A stretch of DNA of 64,000 nt from Bemisia tabaci. Lineage: Eukaryota > Arthropoda > Insecta > Hemiptera > Aleyrodidae. The first letter of the stretch is position 1. Each line of letters opens with the position of its first letter. The notes beneath the pieces were generated by a model that saw only the letters and a program-made list of their open reading frames with translations, did no database searches and was not told where the DNA came from. A program made the translations under genes and the position numbers. This document shows, piece after piece, positions 25,422-37,866 of this stretch. The stretch is from contig NC_092800.1 of assembly GCF_918797505.1 (NCBI RefSeq), positions 47,013,022 through 47,077,021 on the forward strand, read 5' to 3'.

Positions 25422-26380
25422 GAGAAGAAACGAAGAAGAACGAAACGAGAAAAAAGATTTTTAAACAGCGCAAACGAGAGGTATGTGGCTTGGGAGTTTC
25501 GTCGCGGATATTTCATCGGATCTATCAAACCTTTTTGAATAGATAACTATTAGCGATCCCTGGGATGTTTTTTTGCGAAATACAGCAAGATTGGAGGCGA
25601 ACCTTAGGTGAACTATGTCTTTTCATAGGTCTACGAGTAGTGTATCGACTGATTAACGTTTATTAAGCGAGATTATGTGTCCTTCATGGATCGATAACTA
25701 CTTATTAAAGTTCTCTGGTATGTTTTGTGCCTATGCAGAAAATTGAAGGTGGCCTTCAAGATTAATCTTGAATGTGTGTTTTTTGAATGGGTAATTATTC
25801 GCGGTCTTGGTTTTGCTCATTGCTTAAGCGGCGAAATTGAAGGCAAGATTCAAGTGGACAGTATCCACCAACAGATTCACACATAGTCTTTTGATTCAGT
25901 CAAAACTTGCATCGGGATGACTATTTTTTTTTTTTTTTTTATTAGTTTGCTATTTGCGCTGCCCGGTAAATTTGATACCCGTAGGTTATCAATCATCTTT
26001 TGTTTCCTCCTTTTTTCCCTCTTACAAAGTTCTTTTCTCTCATTTTAGCACCCTTGTATGATGGCGCATTGGTGCTCATGCGCCACCCTTCATTTAATTC
26101 CCATTGGAAAATGGTTCTTAATCTCCAGTAAATTTCAGTAGTATAACTTTGGAAAAGGATCCTCGCAAAGTTACAATGATTCTCCTTTTCGAAAACTGAA
26201 AAAAAAAAAAGAAACAAATTTATTTTTTGACAATTCTTAAAGTAGGTGCAAACCTACCTTGAAACTTACAAAACTCGGTGTGTATTTCCTTTTTTGCAAC
26301 TGTGAATCATTTTAATCTCTTTGAAGGACCCATTTCCGAAGTTATACTGCTGAATTCAACTGAAGGTTGGCAAAAAATGT
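23585..26380. other. Intronic stretch, poly(A) tracts only
   Basis: Two long A runs (23803-23853, 25382-25420). The GC-richer 23855-24060 has short frames on both strands, none recognisable. No element ends found. Confidence 0.45.
23803..23853. repeat. 51-bp poly(A) tract
   Basis: An uninterrupted A run, possibly a retroposon tail. Other long tracts lie at 16863-16892, 25382-25420, 31158-31181 (T), 50777-50805, 55479-55511 and 61091-61114 (T). Reading frames through these give Lys or Phe runs and are not genes. Confidence 0.8.
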
Positions 26381-27245
26381 CCCTGGTAAAAATTGGCGGT
26401 AGAATCTGTGTTCCAAAATACCATAGCCTAAAGCCGGCTGTAAGATTTTCAATAGCTTCTATAGCCGGCTGCACAATTTCTTGTAGCTTTTTATAGCCGA
26501 TGGCGATTGAGCGACAGCCAGGTGATAAAGTGTATGCAAAACGTTACTTATTACGGATGCTAGGACTCTTTTTGGATTACCGCTCTATTTTTGGGCCGTA
26601 GTATCTTGATTTAATTTGCGCGGAAAGCCCCATACTTTTGAAGGATGCCTGCCATTCCTAATATGTTGGAGCGCCTTCAATTTCGTATGATACTGTGCAA
26701 TACCTCTGGCGTGAAATAGTTGCTTCAAGCGCCGTGGCACTCTGCGGCGCGGCGGGCGGGCAGCCAGCGCGAAAAGCGCCTTAGCGCCTACAAACCTAAT
26801 ATGGGATACTTCACGCATTGCGCCATGCGTGAGGTATCCCTGTTAGGTTTGTAGGCGCTGGTGCGCGCTTATCGCTGGTAGCACGCCGCTCCACTCTGTG
26901 TTAGGCTCCAATATAATCTTGCGGAGTCAGCGTTTTTCAACTCATGATTTTGAAATGTTTGCACATCCTGTATGGATTATTCTCATTTTAATTGATGAAA
27001 AAAAATATATATTAAAGGCGAACATAATGTATGTTTTGTGAATATTATGGTGGTTCCGTATCAAACTTAATGATTTCCAAAGCACACGAATTTCTACACA
27101 ATTTCTTATAGCCTTTTATAGCCGATGGTGATAAAGTGTAAAGCCCGGCGATAGGAACTATAGCCCGGTTGCATACTTTTTTATCGCCTCGAATAGCTCG
27201 GCTATATGATTTGCTCCGCTTTCTACAGCCAGCTATATGAATTTC
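26381..27245. mobile_element. CCTGGTAAAAATTGGC-family element, copy 3, right end truncated
   Basis: It starts CCCTGGTAAAAATTGGCGG and follows the long copy through the ACCGCTCTATTTTTGGGCCG block, the GCGCCTTCAATTTCG block and the CGCCTACAAACC palindrome. It fades after CAGCCAGCTATATGAAT, before any right terminus. Confidence 0.65.
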
Positions 27246-27331
27246 AAGCCATAGTTGACGTGTTCCTCTTCGAAGAAATAAATTAGTAGCTGAGATCTTG
27301 AAACACCGCAATGCAGATATGTTGTTCCGCA

Positions 27332-27645
27332 TAGAGTCCCTTTTTTTATCGAGAGTTAAGACAATGTGAATCCATTTCCGATTGGTTACCGTATTTTAGG
27401 CCTCCACAGGGTCACAAACGGGAATAAAGATTGCATTTTCACCGATTGCAAAGATTATTATCTAGAATGAACCGAGGAATTACGGGTTTGACAAGGAACG
27501 AACGGAATGAGAGAAGGGACGGAGAAAGGAATTTGAGAATGAGCCGATCAAAATTTACGAAAAAATATCAATTTGTGTAATCTTTATTCCCGTTTGTGAC
27601 TCCATGCGGGGGTGTTGTCTTAACTCTCAGTATAAAGGGACTCTA
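27332..27645. mobile_element. MITE (TAGAGTCCCTTTATA family), copy A
   Basis: Ends TAGAGTCCC...GAGTTAAGACAA and TTGTCTTAACTCTC...GGGACTCTA are flanked by GTTCCGCA (27324-27331) and GCTCCGCA (27646-27653), an 8-bp TSD with one mismatch. The interior shares the CACAAACGGGAATAAAG module as an inverted pair (about 27412/27592). Confidence 0.75.
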
Positions 27646-29020
27646 GCTCCGCACTTTAGCCATCGATGTAGGGCCTCCTAAGGAAAGGAGCTGCTCAACG
27701 ACTAGGAATAGAACCCTTAATCCGTGCGTACCTCCTTAGCACAAGATACCCATTTTGCTTTCGCGGAGGATATCCATCCGAGCCGGCTGTACAAAACAGA
27801 GGAAGACCGCGCAATTAGATTAGAGGAGTGAAACTTACGCGCGGTAATGATGAGCGAGTCCAAAAAGTTGAGAAAGTATTTTCGTTTGGCTCCAATTTCG
27901 GAGGAACTCGATCCTCGTTGCTCCTCTGACGTAAGTATACGGTCCTCAATTTCCACGCGAGTCTTGCTCTTCGCATGACACCATGCTTTCCGGGGCTTAT
28001 GTAGAAAAAGAGTCACGCGTCTTTTGAGCGAGCGGCATTTTTGGACAACGGACGCGGACGGCGCGCAAATAAAAGTGGTCCTGTTTGCCGGATCACCGCA
28101 CACTCTGGTCTTTGACCTCAAAACTTGGCCAACAGTTAAACTTTAAAAACTCATGTTAAAGGAAAAATACGCCCAGAGGTCCTAGCTTCGGATCCTCGGT
28201 CAGGGTGACCAAATTTGATGGTCTCAGATCTTGTCACTTCGGAGGAACAATCATGGATGTTAGCTCTCACTCCTTCATCTATCCTTCTCTTCAATTTCGT
28301 CTGTTAGGCCTTAGTCAGCAAGAGGAACACTTAAAATAAGTTTTCAAAAAAACTTAAACTAGTTTAAAAAAGGAAAACTAAAGCTGTACAGGATGATTCT
28401 GAAGTATTAGAGTGATTTTAGGTGGGTGAAATGACCCTAATGGACCCCCTTCCCGCCCGTCCAATCCCCCGTCTATTTTTGAGCAGCCGAAGTAGAGTTT
28501 TAACATTTTGGGCATAGGTGTTCTGTGATCAATTAGAGCTAATTATAGTCGTCTTCATAATTTTGGAGGGCCCCTTAGGGAGTTTGACCCCCTCTCTTTT
28601 TTCTTCTTTGAATTTATTTTTCATTATGACTTAATTTTTTAAATATTTAGGGTGTGCAAAGTGAAATTTTTAAAAGGTAAAATTGAACAATGCCAGCTAC
28701 GAAATATTCCTCGACAAGTTCTGTGGCCAGATATCACAGTGTGCGCCGACATTTCATACCGGACTAGGATTTCTGTACACACACACTTTTTACTTCTGGG
28801 ATCCTCAGGGGGCAGGGAGGGGGGGGGGGGGAGGCAACGGCGTGATGCGTAATTGTTATCAGATGAATCGCACTCATCGTGGAGTTGAGGCACGTGCTGT
28901 CATACTGTTCTGTGCATAAACATCGTATCTACCCGGCGTTTTCAATTTGAGCAATGCGTTTCTTGCGTGTAGTAGTATGGTAGCATCACACGCAACCTTA
29001 GTTGGGCTGCGATGCACCAC
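27646..29020. other. Intronic stretch, one unassigned minus-strand frame
   Basis: A 134-codon minus frame (28121-27717) is GC-richer than its surroundings but matches no family I know and has no supported splice borders. A G-run lies at 28820-28831. Confidence 0.4.
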
Positions 29021-29274
29021 GCTGCCATGCTAAGAAAGAACGCCGTAAGAGTGTTCAGGTGCTGTCAAACATCTTCTCATACAATACGAATTTTCATCGA
29101 AATCTGTAAATATTCTTTCTCCAATTTTCAGAGAAATCTATTTGTAATCAGATCTAATTTATCTGAAAATTTCAAGAGAAAATATTCATAACTCTGCATA
29201 AAAATAAACTCTTCGTTGGAGGAATTTTGGGAGCTATCAAATGTTCATACACCATTTTTCCTAAGCACGGCAGC
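29021..29274. mobile_element. GGCAGCGTGCTTAG-type MITE, copy 2
   Basis: GCTGCCATGCTAAGAAAGAA at the left pairs with TTTTTCCTAAGCACGGCAGC at the right. GTGTTCAGGTGCTGTCAAAC pairs with a diverged inner block. Confidence 0.55.
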
Positions 29275-29615
29275 ACGGGAAACGTGCATTAAATACCGAG
29301 TGATCCAACAACAAGGATACCACCGCGTATGCCACCGAACATAGGGGACCATGTGAATAATGTAAAAACCAAACTCTAAACATACTAAAATTATTAGCGT
29401 CGGGTTGGAACAACGATTAATACTCCCTTTGTCTCAATCAGAGCGTTAGATTTAAATTTTTGTGTGTCAATATGCGGTTTTTGAACGTATATTTTCAATG
29501 ACACAGATGTAATTTTGCTTCAACTGGGCTGCAATACAGTTCAGCCCAAAAAATCCCGTAAAATCTGCTGTATCTATTTTCTCCAAAAAATTTATTTCAG
29601 TGGTAATTCACAACT

Positions 29616-30211
29616 GAATCAGTGAGAACGAAAACACACCAATTCGGGAAAATGTAAATGTTCATCAGGAGACACAAAAAACTGTATAGTTGGTGAAGAG
29701 ATTAGCAAAAAAAAAAGAAAAAAAAGAAAAAAAGAGATTTTTCGTACCAAAGGACGCGTACTTGATGACACTCTAGAGGCTCAAGTTTGAATACATAAGC
29801 CATCTTTAATGACAAAAAGTTGACCATTTTAAAGTTGCCGAGTTGGTGTGTTTTCATTCTCACCGACTTTCTAACACTGAATTTTCGTGTTTTACTTTGA
29901 AATATTTTTATTTCTCGGCCTGTATCTCTCAAGTTTTTGTAGAATTTGGTTGTAGGAAGTTCATACAATGGAAAAATGAAATCCTCCGAATCCCCCCCCC
30001 CCCCCCCTTACCCATGATCTTGAGAGCGCCCATCGAGTTGGTGTGTTTTCATTCTCACCGCCCCTTTTCGCCCTGTTTCGAGCACTTTCTGACAGTAATT
30101 TCAAAATTTCCTTCTTCCATGGAGATGCGCCCGTCTTTAAGCAATACAAAACCGTAAAAAAGTGAAAATCGAAAAAATCCCGAGTTGGTCTGTTTTCGTT
30201 CTCACTGATTC
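29616..30211. mobile_element. GAATCAGTGAGAACG family, copy 1
   Basis: GAATCAGTGAGAACGAAAAC at the left faces GTTTTCGTTCTCACTGATTC at the right. The word GAGTTGGTGTGTTTTCATTC occurs twice more inside (29839, 30036), giving subterminal direct copies. The C-tract at 29993-30007 lies inside. Confidence 0.65.
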
Positions 30212-30778
30212 ATTCAATTAAGGCTGCCTGAAATTATTAACTGATAAATTCTCAAGGCACCCGAAAATTGTTTGGGATGAGGCGAAGAAGAATCTGGGCG
30301 TAAAGATAGTTGGAATGGCAACGGAAAAAACGAAAACCCTAGGTTTAACATTAACCTAGTTCGAATATCCGGTTGCGAGTTCTACTCAATAAATTGACAT
30401 GTCCGAAAGAGAGGACACTGGTTTAAGCGTATCAAGATGCCTTAACCAGGAATTCATAGCAGATGCCATTTTTGTACCTTTGACCCGTAACATGCGGTCT
30501 CGTCCGAAAGCGACAGTTTTAGCTCAAATATTGTTTAGCTGCTTCCGCTCAAACTGAAAGTGAGTATGCTCTCATCATTTCAGGATTAATTTTCACAGTA
30601 TCAGTAAAGAGAATCTTTGCATAATGTAACATTTTAGAGCGATCAAACTTGGATTTGATTCTTTTTGAGTTTTATCATCAATTATTATTATTATGTTCTC
30701 GTATCTCAATTCACAGCTCGAGGCCGGCAGATATTTAGTCCTCCCCCGGCAATTCAATGCAAAGGAGAGTCCTTGAAT

Positions 30779-30975
30779 TTAAAATTGAAATAAAAATTTA
30801 AAATTGGGATTAAAACTTTAAAATTGGGATTAAAACTTTAAAATTTAAACACAAAATTTAAAATTGGGACTAAAACTTTAAAATCGGAGTAAAAAACTTA
30901 AAATTGGGGTTAAAACTTTAAAATTGGAATTAAAACTTTAAAATTGGGGTAGAAATTAAAAGTTGAAGTTTAAAA
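30779..30975. repeat. Minisatellite, about 20-bp unit
   Basis: About nine imperfect units of AAAATTGGGATTAAAACTTT are present; an (ATT)n run follows at 30997-31016. Confidence 0.8.
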
Positions 30976-31711
30976 TGCAGGTTAATCTATCGGTTATTAT
31001 TATTATTATTATTATTCATGCGATTATTTCCTTCAAATTTTTGTCGGTGGAATTAATGTTTAAGAAAAGTTATTAACCATTTTTGGTAGAAATATTTTTT
31101 CATTTCTTTGTTTGATTTTTTACATATAATTATTCAGTTGTAACTCAGGGCCAAGTTTTTTTTTTTTTTTTTTTTTTTTTTTATTTTTAATCTGAACATT
31201 GTTTCATCAGTCACAGGACGTTTTGTATTACATTGAGTATTGCAGTCCGGCACCCTCATGCGTATCCAAAACTTTATACAGGTTTTTCTCAAAACAATGT
31301 TTTTGACCATAGGGTTCTCAGGATCTACTGGATGCGTTTTCAAAAACTTTATTTTATTTTTTTCCTCACCATTTTTTCTAGTTATATATACGAGAGAGTT
31401 TTCACTAATTACTCTTCAAGAAAAAAATGAACAGTCTGACGGCCTCTTTGGCTTAACTTTTTACCTAAGTCTTCTTTTAAAACTTTAGAAAATGTCAATT
31501 TCTTGAATTCTTAGAAATTAAGCCAGAGGAAGTTCTAAGGAATTGAACAGAATTTTTTTTTTATAAAAATGTATGCAGTAAGCCTTGCAAAAAGTGTGGC
31601 TCCTGTAATTAGACCATTTTCGGGAAAGGCGACTCAATGAACGGTGGCTTTTTAAAGAATTAGACTCCTGCCAAGTCGGGTCAAAAGATGGCTTGAGTCT
31701 CGGACAGAAAT

Positions 31712-32291
31712 GAATTAGTGAGTTCGAAAACACACCAACTCGGGTTTTTTTCGATTTTCACTTTTTTACGGTTTAGTAACACTTAGGTATGGATAGAGGC
31801 ATCTGCACGCAAAAGGAAATTTCGAAATTGTAATCGGAGGTAATCGAAACAGCGACGGAAAAAGGGAAAAATCGAAGTATTTCATTGGAAATACCAATTT
31901 TTGGCCATTTCAAGGGAAACGGGTGACCATCCGATCTTGCGGTTTTCTTTTTTCGGTTCAGTATATACATTGTACCAACAAGTTATTTAAATATTCAAGC
32001 GTTATTCAGGTCAAAAAATATAAATTTTTCTGGGCAGACTTTGAAAGATCAGTATCTGAAAGTCGGTGAGGACGAAAACCCACCAACTCGGAAATTTTTA
32101 AACGCCTAATTCTCTGTCATCAAACATGGTGTACCTGTGGATTTCAACTGGTGCTTTACAAAGTCTCTGAGTACTTGTCCTTTGGCACCAAAAAGGTTTT
32201 TCTTAAACTAACTTCTCCGCCCGCTGCGCAGTTTTAGGTGTTTCCTGAACAATTTTTTTTCCGAGTTGGTGTGTTTCGAACTCACTGATTC
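31712..32291. mobile_element. GAATCAGTGAGAACG family, copy 2
   Basis: GAATTAGTGAGTTCGAAAAC at the left faces GTTTCGAACTCACTGATTC at the right. An internal minus-oriented copy, GGTGAGGACGAAAACCCACC, lies at 32065. Confidence 0.6.
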
Positions 32292-33008
32292 AAATGTCAT
32301 TCTTGTGTCCCAAACATTGAGTTACGAAGGGTTTGGCTTATTTCTTTGCTTATTCTCTGACTTAAAGCCGTACCCATTTCTCGTGAGTCCCGAAGTAAGG
32401 CGTAGAGTTTTATGGACAACAGGGCGGACCTGGAGATCGAGATACACCCTTATGTCAGAGAAGCGACGATTTATGCACAATGAGAGGGGGTAAAGTTGCA
32501 TAATAATCCAACATTCCCGAGCCGCGGACATAGGAGTCTATATTTCAAACGAAGTAGGTATCAAAATTACGCTCACTGAACAGCAAACTTCAAACTGTTA
32601 TAACTTCTCAAAAACCCCCATGATTCGACGAAACGGACCGCCCGCCCTTCGCAATATCCCCTAGAATGGACGGATTTTATATGGCTCAGCCCAACCGCTC
32701 TAGACATTGCTCCATCCTCTCTCATGTTTTACTTTTTACAAAGAAACAAAACAAAAACCAGACATGAATATTTGGAATCATGCAGAGTATCCCAAGGTAA
32801 AACCGCTAGACTGCTGGAAAGTGTTCTATGGGTACCTATGTTCAGGACTTGTTTTTTCCAAAAGGATTTTCTTTCATACACCTCCAGTCAAAGATTCACC
32901 TCCGCCCAAATTTTTTGGGGAAAAATCATAGTTTTTTTCTGGATTTGAGCGACGGTTTTGGAAGCAATCTCATGAAACAAGACTATACTACCTCCTAGGG
33001 AAATAACT

Positions 33009-33263
33009 GCTGTGCTACGAGATAACGCCCAATGGGTGTTCAAACGTTGTCAAACCTCCCCCCGACAAGATATTTATTTTTGAGGAAAGTTACGCATTTT
33101 TTCCTTTGAAATCTTTAGATATTTCAGATTTAATTCACTAAAATCGTCTGAAATGTTTGAAGCAAAATATTCACAATTTTCCCAGTAAATATTATTCTTT
33201 TATGGAAGTAAACATGGCAACATCTGAAGGCTCATACGGGGTTCTTTCTTAATTAGCACGGTA
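33009..33263. mobile_element. GGCAGCGTGCTTAG-type MITE, copy 3
   Basis: GCTGTGCTACGAGATAACGCC pairs imperfectly with GGGGTTCTTTCTTAATTAGCACGG. The inner TTCAAACGTTGTC block pairs with GCAACATCTGAAGG. Confidence 0.5.
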
Positions 33264-34045
33264 GAGGAGGTGATTAAAAGGTAGTCCCCTGATAAAAATT
33301 GTCAGTTTTTTAAAAAGTTTTAATAAAAATTTTCAGTTCAATTTTTAGTTTTTACTATCTTTAGATTAAGTACCTATACATTTAGGTTTCATTGGACACT
33401 ATAAGTTCTTTTAATTCGACGATCAGAACGCTGTCAGCTAATATTTTAGTAGGCAAGCGTATAGTCGATTGCACCATTGCGCAACAACCCCTGGTTTTGA
33501 ATTTTCAAATTGAGCCCCTGAAAAGTTTAACTTTTTAACACTTATGTACTTTTATCTCTGGATCTAATCAGAATATTTTCAATTTGTTTTTGTTAGATTC
33601 TCGATTCTCTATAACACAACGGACGAAAGCGTTTTTTTTTCAATTTTGCACAGTTGAAATTTTAAGAGGTTGCCAAAGTTGGAAAAATTCACATTTCCTT
33701 TAAAAAAAATAGAAAGAAATAGTCAACTTTTGAAATTTCAAAATTTCAAAAACTGGTTTGTCTATTTATTTATTTAGAAGTCTAATACCTACCAAAAATA
33801 ATAAACAAAAACCAAAAAAAAAAAAAATCGTTCAAATATTTTTTTAATCGTCTCTGAGAAAAAGGTACGTGAATAAATGACGCAGATTCACATGCTTTAG
33901 CATGGGGCAGGGGACTCCTCTTAAGAGACGACAACGAACACGACCCTCCATGTTCTACATACCACATAGCCGCAACTTGGTCTCACTATGTGGCCACTTA
34001 AAGTGACAACTATTATCAAAGATTATGCAGATGGAAGACACTTAC

Positions 34046-34643
34046 CTTGGATCTCATTCTCGAATCGGTCGTCGATCTTCTTGATGCGGACGCCTAGCTC
34101 TCCGTTTCCCGGAGCCCGAGCAATCTGCAACCCCGTCTTATCCGAGAGCAAACAGTACAAACTATGCGACTCGAACAAGGCGTCGGCCGACTTGGCCAAC
34201 TGCACTAACGACACAACTCGCGTCACTGGCTCGCCCTCGATGCCCTCATTCATCCCTTTGTTACTTAGGTTGTTTCTGACCAGGAACATGTTCGGAGCTA
34301 GGTTGTAGAACGGAGCGCGTCTCATACCTCGCAGCGTGTTGGCGATCCCCATGTTCAGGACTTTGAAGAGGTCCTGGTAGTCGTTTTCAGTGGTTGCGTC
34401 GCTATCCGCGTGTGAGGCGTCGCTATCCGCGTGCGTGACATCTTCAACCACGTGCGTGACATCTTCAACCACGTGCGTGAAGTCATTTCCGTCGCTATCC
34501 GCGTGGCTTTCCTCCTGCACGGGGCGCTCCTCCGTGTCCGTAACGCGGTGACCCGGGTGCGTGACGTCGGGCAACACTGTATCACACGCGATGGCGAGGA
34601 AACACGCGGACGCGGCTAGCGCGAATAAAAGCGGCGTCGACAT
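34046..34643 (-). CDS. Osiris-like (DUF1676-type) protein, 5' coding exon
   Basis: This first coding exon has 199 codons plus one base and opens with an ATG (34643-34641) in the context GCAAAG-ATG. Residues 1-20 (MSTPLLFALAASACFLAIAC) form a clear signal peptide. An acidic stretch follows, made of short repeats of THVVEDV and HADSDA type that come from 20-24-bp tandem DNA repeats at about 34391-34500. Next is a more ordinary segment containing DLFKVLNMG and LYCLLSDK. The exon ends after GAG ATC CAA G, followed by a strong donor GTAAGT on the minus strand, in phase 1. The acceptor of the exon at 9643 needs exactly this phase, and the joined codon gives E followed by GRGR, like the EGRG-type lead into the hydrophobic part of Osiris proteins. 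Osiris proteins are insect-specific secretory-pathway/membrane proteins linked to cuticle and trachea. The exon is GC-rich against AT-rich surroundings. Family assignment rests mainly on the 3' exon. Confidence 0.72.
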
Positions 34644-34972
34644 CTTTGCGCGAGTTGCGAGCGATTCGGATGGCGGCCGCGCAATGTTCTGTCTGGCATT
34701 CTTCGCGACGAAGACGATTCGGTGGTAGGAGGGCGGGTCCGCGCGGTGTTTAGGGTGGGGGCCGCCACCGCGCAGCTTCAGAACTGGATCGCTCGAGTCG
34801 GCTTCGGTTCGGGTGCACCGGAACTCTGCCTTGCTCGGCAAAAACATCCTATCTCCGCTGGGGATTCTGTGTAGGTAAGTCGTTTTTAGTCGGGATGGGG
34901 ATATTGGAGCAGGGGTGTTGCCTGATGCTCTTGCCGTTCGCGGAGAGATCGACGTACACTGCTGCAAAATGG

Positions 34973-35036
34973 CTCGCAGAGCGAGTCAAATGTCACTCGT
35001 GTAGCGAGTGACCGAGAGTCCAGGGGGCGCAGCCCC
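34973..35036. promoter_or_regulatory. Cluster of short GC-rich hairpins upstream of the Osiris-like ATG
   Basis: Three short stem-loops follow one another: CTCGC-AGA-GCGAG (34973-34985), TCACTCG/CGAGTGA (34993-35011) and GGGGC-GCA-GCCCC (35024-35036). They lie about 330-390 bp upstream of the Osiris-like start codon. The class of structure, a perfect GC stem with a 3-base loop, is the same as at 15860-15938. Any regulatory role is inference; they could equally be part of a repeat. Confidence 0.4.
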
Positions 35037-35065
35037 TTGGCTAGCCGTGACAGAAGCGTGAGGCG

Positions 35066-37022
35066 CGCCCAGAATGGCTATAGTACTACCATAACTATAG
35101 AAAGTGCAAAATGTAGTGTACTATGCAGTGGAATTTTAAAATTCTTGGTTACGTACTTACCTCTGGATGCCGAATCGTGCAAAAATGCGGATATTCATTA
35201 AAAAATCACGGCTTTTGGCTAACTTTGGACTACCAATATACGCAATTTCAATAGCTAGAAACGAAAACTTCAAAGAAAGTCGGTAAACACACACAAAAGA
35301 CGTGCGTCCTAAATGATTAATTTGGAAAGTGTATGTGACATACTGCATGCGTAAACTTGGGCGCGAAGAGGTCCACAAACGGCAAACGGGTCGGTTTTCC
35401 TCCTATGCATGCAGAGATGAAAAGTGAAATTTCATAAGGCTCGAATAAATTTCACAAAAGTTGAAATTCATTAATTTTTTTTTTTTTTTTTAGAATTATT
35501 AATTAAACCTTTGGAGGTCTGAAAGCGTTTCAGATGGTCTTTCTATTGATGCTGCGGTATTATGCTACTCTACTGAAGGTGCTAACACACAAAGGGGGGG
35601 GGGGGTAAAAAGGGGAGTTTAGAGAGAAAAACCCCAACCTAACCTCTAAACTAAACGAAAACATTTGCAACGCGCGAATGAATCACTGTTTCTAGACGTT
35701 TCTTGGCATCCTGGATGCATCCCCAAAAGTTTCGAAAAATTTCATGAAATTTCATGAAATTTTACACGAATTAATTTCATGGAATTTTCCATCTCGGCAT
35801 GCATGGCGTAATTTCCGAAAAGCCGGCGACAGTACTAATTTTTTTTTCTTTTTCTTTTTTCAAAAATTTATTTTTTCCTGTTAATTTTGTACCCAAGGGC
35901 ACCACTCGCACATGTGCATCCATTAAATTTCGAAAAAGTCAAAAATAAGGGCCACCCTACTTCACGTGAATCTAGCCATTATGATCGATGCGAACCGGTG
36001 ACGCGGCAAGCTTTGCGATTTATCGGTTGATCCGCCATGTCATCTATTGAAAGGGATCGATAAACAAGGTGAACACCTTGTTCAACGATTCTTTACTATA
36101 GCTTCAAATGAAGAAATATCGATAATCGATCATTTACACCTCGCCGCTGATTCAAACGTCATGCATTAAATAGGCACGATCCGTTCCAAACTTTTTTTAT
36201 TCGTTAAGTATATTAAGAGCTCTGGCACTGTAAAAACTACAGTTGCACTGCAGATGTACAGTTCCTCATTTTACAGCCATGTGCTGGCGAATGTGTGTGA
36301 TTCTCTCTGTGCTCTTATTCCAGGTAACCTTATTTCTAAATTATTGGAGTACAGGATGGTCAAATTTCATTAAGTTTAAGAGCCTCAGCCACGCTCTCAG
36401 TATTTTTTTCAAGGTCTTGAAATTATCAGAAACCCGAAATGACGTACAGAACTCTCAATTAATTAGCCCGTTAAACAATCTGGATTACACTCATTGCGTG
36501 ACCTTGAAAGATTGAAGAAAATATTGAAAATGTTACCGAGGCTAAAATTGTGCAATATCACGCGAACCATTTTTCTTCTTCCGAAATTCATGAAATGTGA
36601 AGGAAACATCTGCCAAATTGTCAATGAATAGTAAAATATCATCAAACGATTTAATGCTAAAAATGCTAAATCTATGTGCTAAAATAACCCAGAAATATTG
36701 TTTCAATTTATTTCTTACGCTTTACGTTCAAAGTGTTTTTAAGTGTATGTTGTCTTTTCAGCCTCTGAAATGAACATTTCATGGTGTTCCTCAACACAGG
36801 TGTTTCAAATGTCATGAAATATTAAAGGGGATCCCAAAAGCGTAAGATACTCTTGAAAGAAAAACAAGTTACAATCGAAACACTATGTGGGTCGCGGTGT
36901 TGCATTACCATGTTTGGACACTTATTTTATCATACACAATAATTTTTTTTTTTTATTTTTTTAAATATATATACATGTATAAATTTCAAAATCGTATTTT
37001 TAGTAATGATATTAGTAATAAT
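35066..37022. other. No gene seen
   Basis: AT-rich, with a G run near 35595-35605 and the inverted 150-bp dispersed repeat at 35995-36150. Confidence 0.5.
35995..36150 (-). repeat. About 150-bp dispersed repeat, copy 2 (inverted)
   Basis: Read on the minus strand it gives GAGGTGTAAATGATCGATTATCG, the AGCTATAGTAAAG block and a GCAAAGC...GCGTCAC end, matching the copies at 470 and 62128. Confidence 0.5.
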
Positions 37023-37139
37023 AAAAATTCACTTTTTTAAAATTACAGCTCCGCACAGGCTCACTGAGCGGCCGGTCAACGCTCAGTGGGTCCCTAAAGT
37101 AGCGCTACGGAGCGGTAATTCTGAAAAAGTGAATTTTTT
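37023..37139. mobile_element. 117-bp MITE-like inverted repeat
   Basis: AAAAATTCACTTTTTTAAAATTACAGCTCCG pairs with CGGAGCGGTAATTCTGAAAAAGTGAATTTTTTT. CACTGAGCGGCCGGTCAACGCTCAGTG forms an internal hairpin. Confidence 0.6.
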
Positions 37140-37866
37140 TGGAAATATTTGTAATTTCTGAACTTAGCGACTCTCAAGAATCTCTATAAACTTATTTAGG
37201 ATGGTTTGAACATTCGATCTGATTTAATGGTCGGGATGCGTTGGGTGGAAACTTCAATCGCTCATAACTCCGGAACTGTTTGGTTCCCCAGCTTAATAGA
37301 CTACTCGTTAAATTCGGAAAAAGACGAACAATTTTAAAAACTGGTCTTGGCTCAAATGAAAAATTGAGATCTGTGTATATCCTTTGCTTAAAAGTAATTT
37401 TCTGGACTCAAAAACCGAAAAAAAAAACCACAAATGTTAACTTGAAAATGTAGTTTTGGGATTTTGATCGTCAGAATCTTAAAGTGTGCAATTTCCGACG
37501 ATTTTTCGTCCAGACCGGACCTCGATATCTTCCTTCGTTCGAGAGATATCGAGGTTCACAGGTTTTGCCTTCCATCCCCATAGCGCACCCCGCCAAAAAA
37601 AAATTTGTTTGGGGGTCTGAAAATTTGAGAAAAGAAGCGCTCAAGTATAAGTAATTAATAGACAGTTTGAAGACATTCCGGGGGGGGGGGGGGGCGTCGA
37701 GAAAAGCCGTTTTTGCATCAAGCTCTTTCATATTCAAACACATAATCTGACCAGGGATTATTCTTTAAAACGTTATAATTGAGGATCTTTCTGAAAGACG
37801 CGATAATGATATTTTTTTTACGCGGACGAAAAAACGCGCAACGGTGCTGTCTTTAACGAACAAAAA

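Larger units (their letters stand above)
9644..34045 (-). other. Inferred 24.4-kb intron of the Osiris-like gene
   Basis: The intron is bounded by a GTAAGT donor at the 34046 exon and a TTACAG acceptor at the 9643 exon. Both borders are phase 1 and no coding sequence is needed between them. It is filled with MITEs, foldbacks, a LINE fragment and the FEN-like relic. A short extra exon cannot be excluded by eye. Confidence 0.55.

Noticed and set aside
27717..28121. 134-codon minus-strand frame
   Set aside because: No family resemblance, no supported exon borders, and it lies within the Osiris-like intron.
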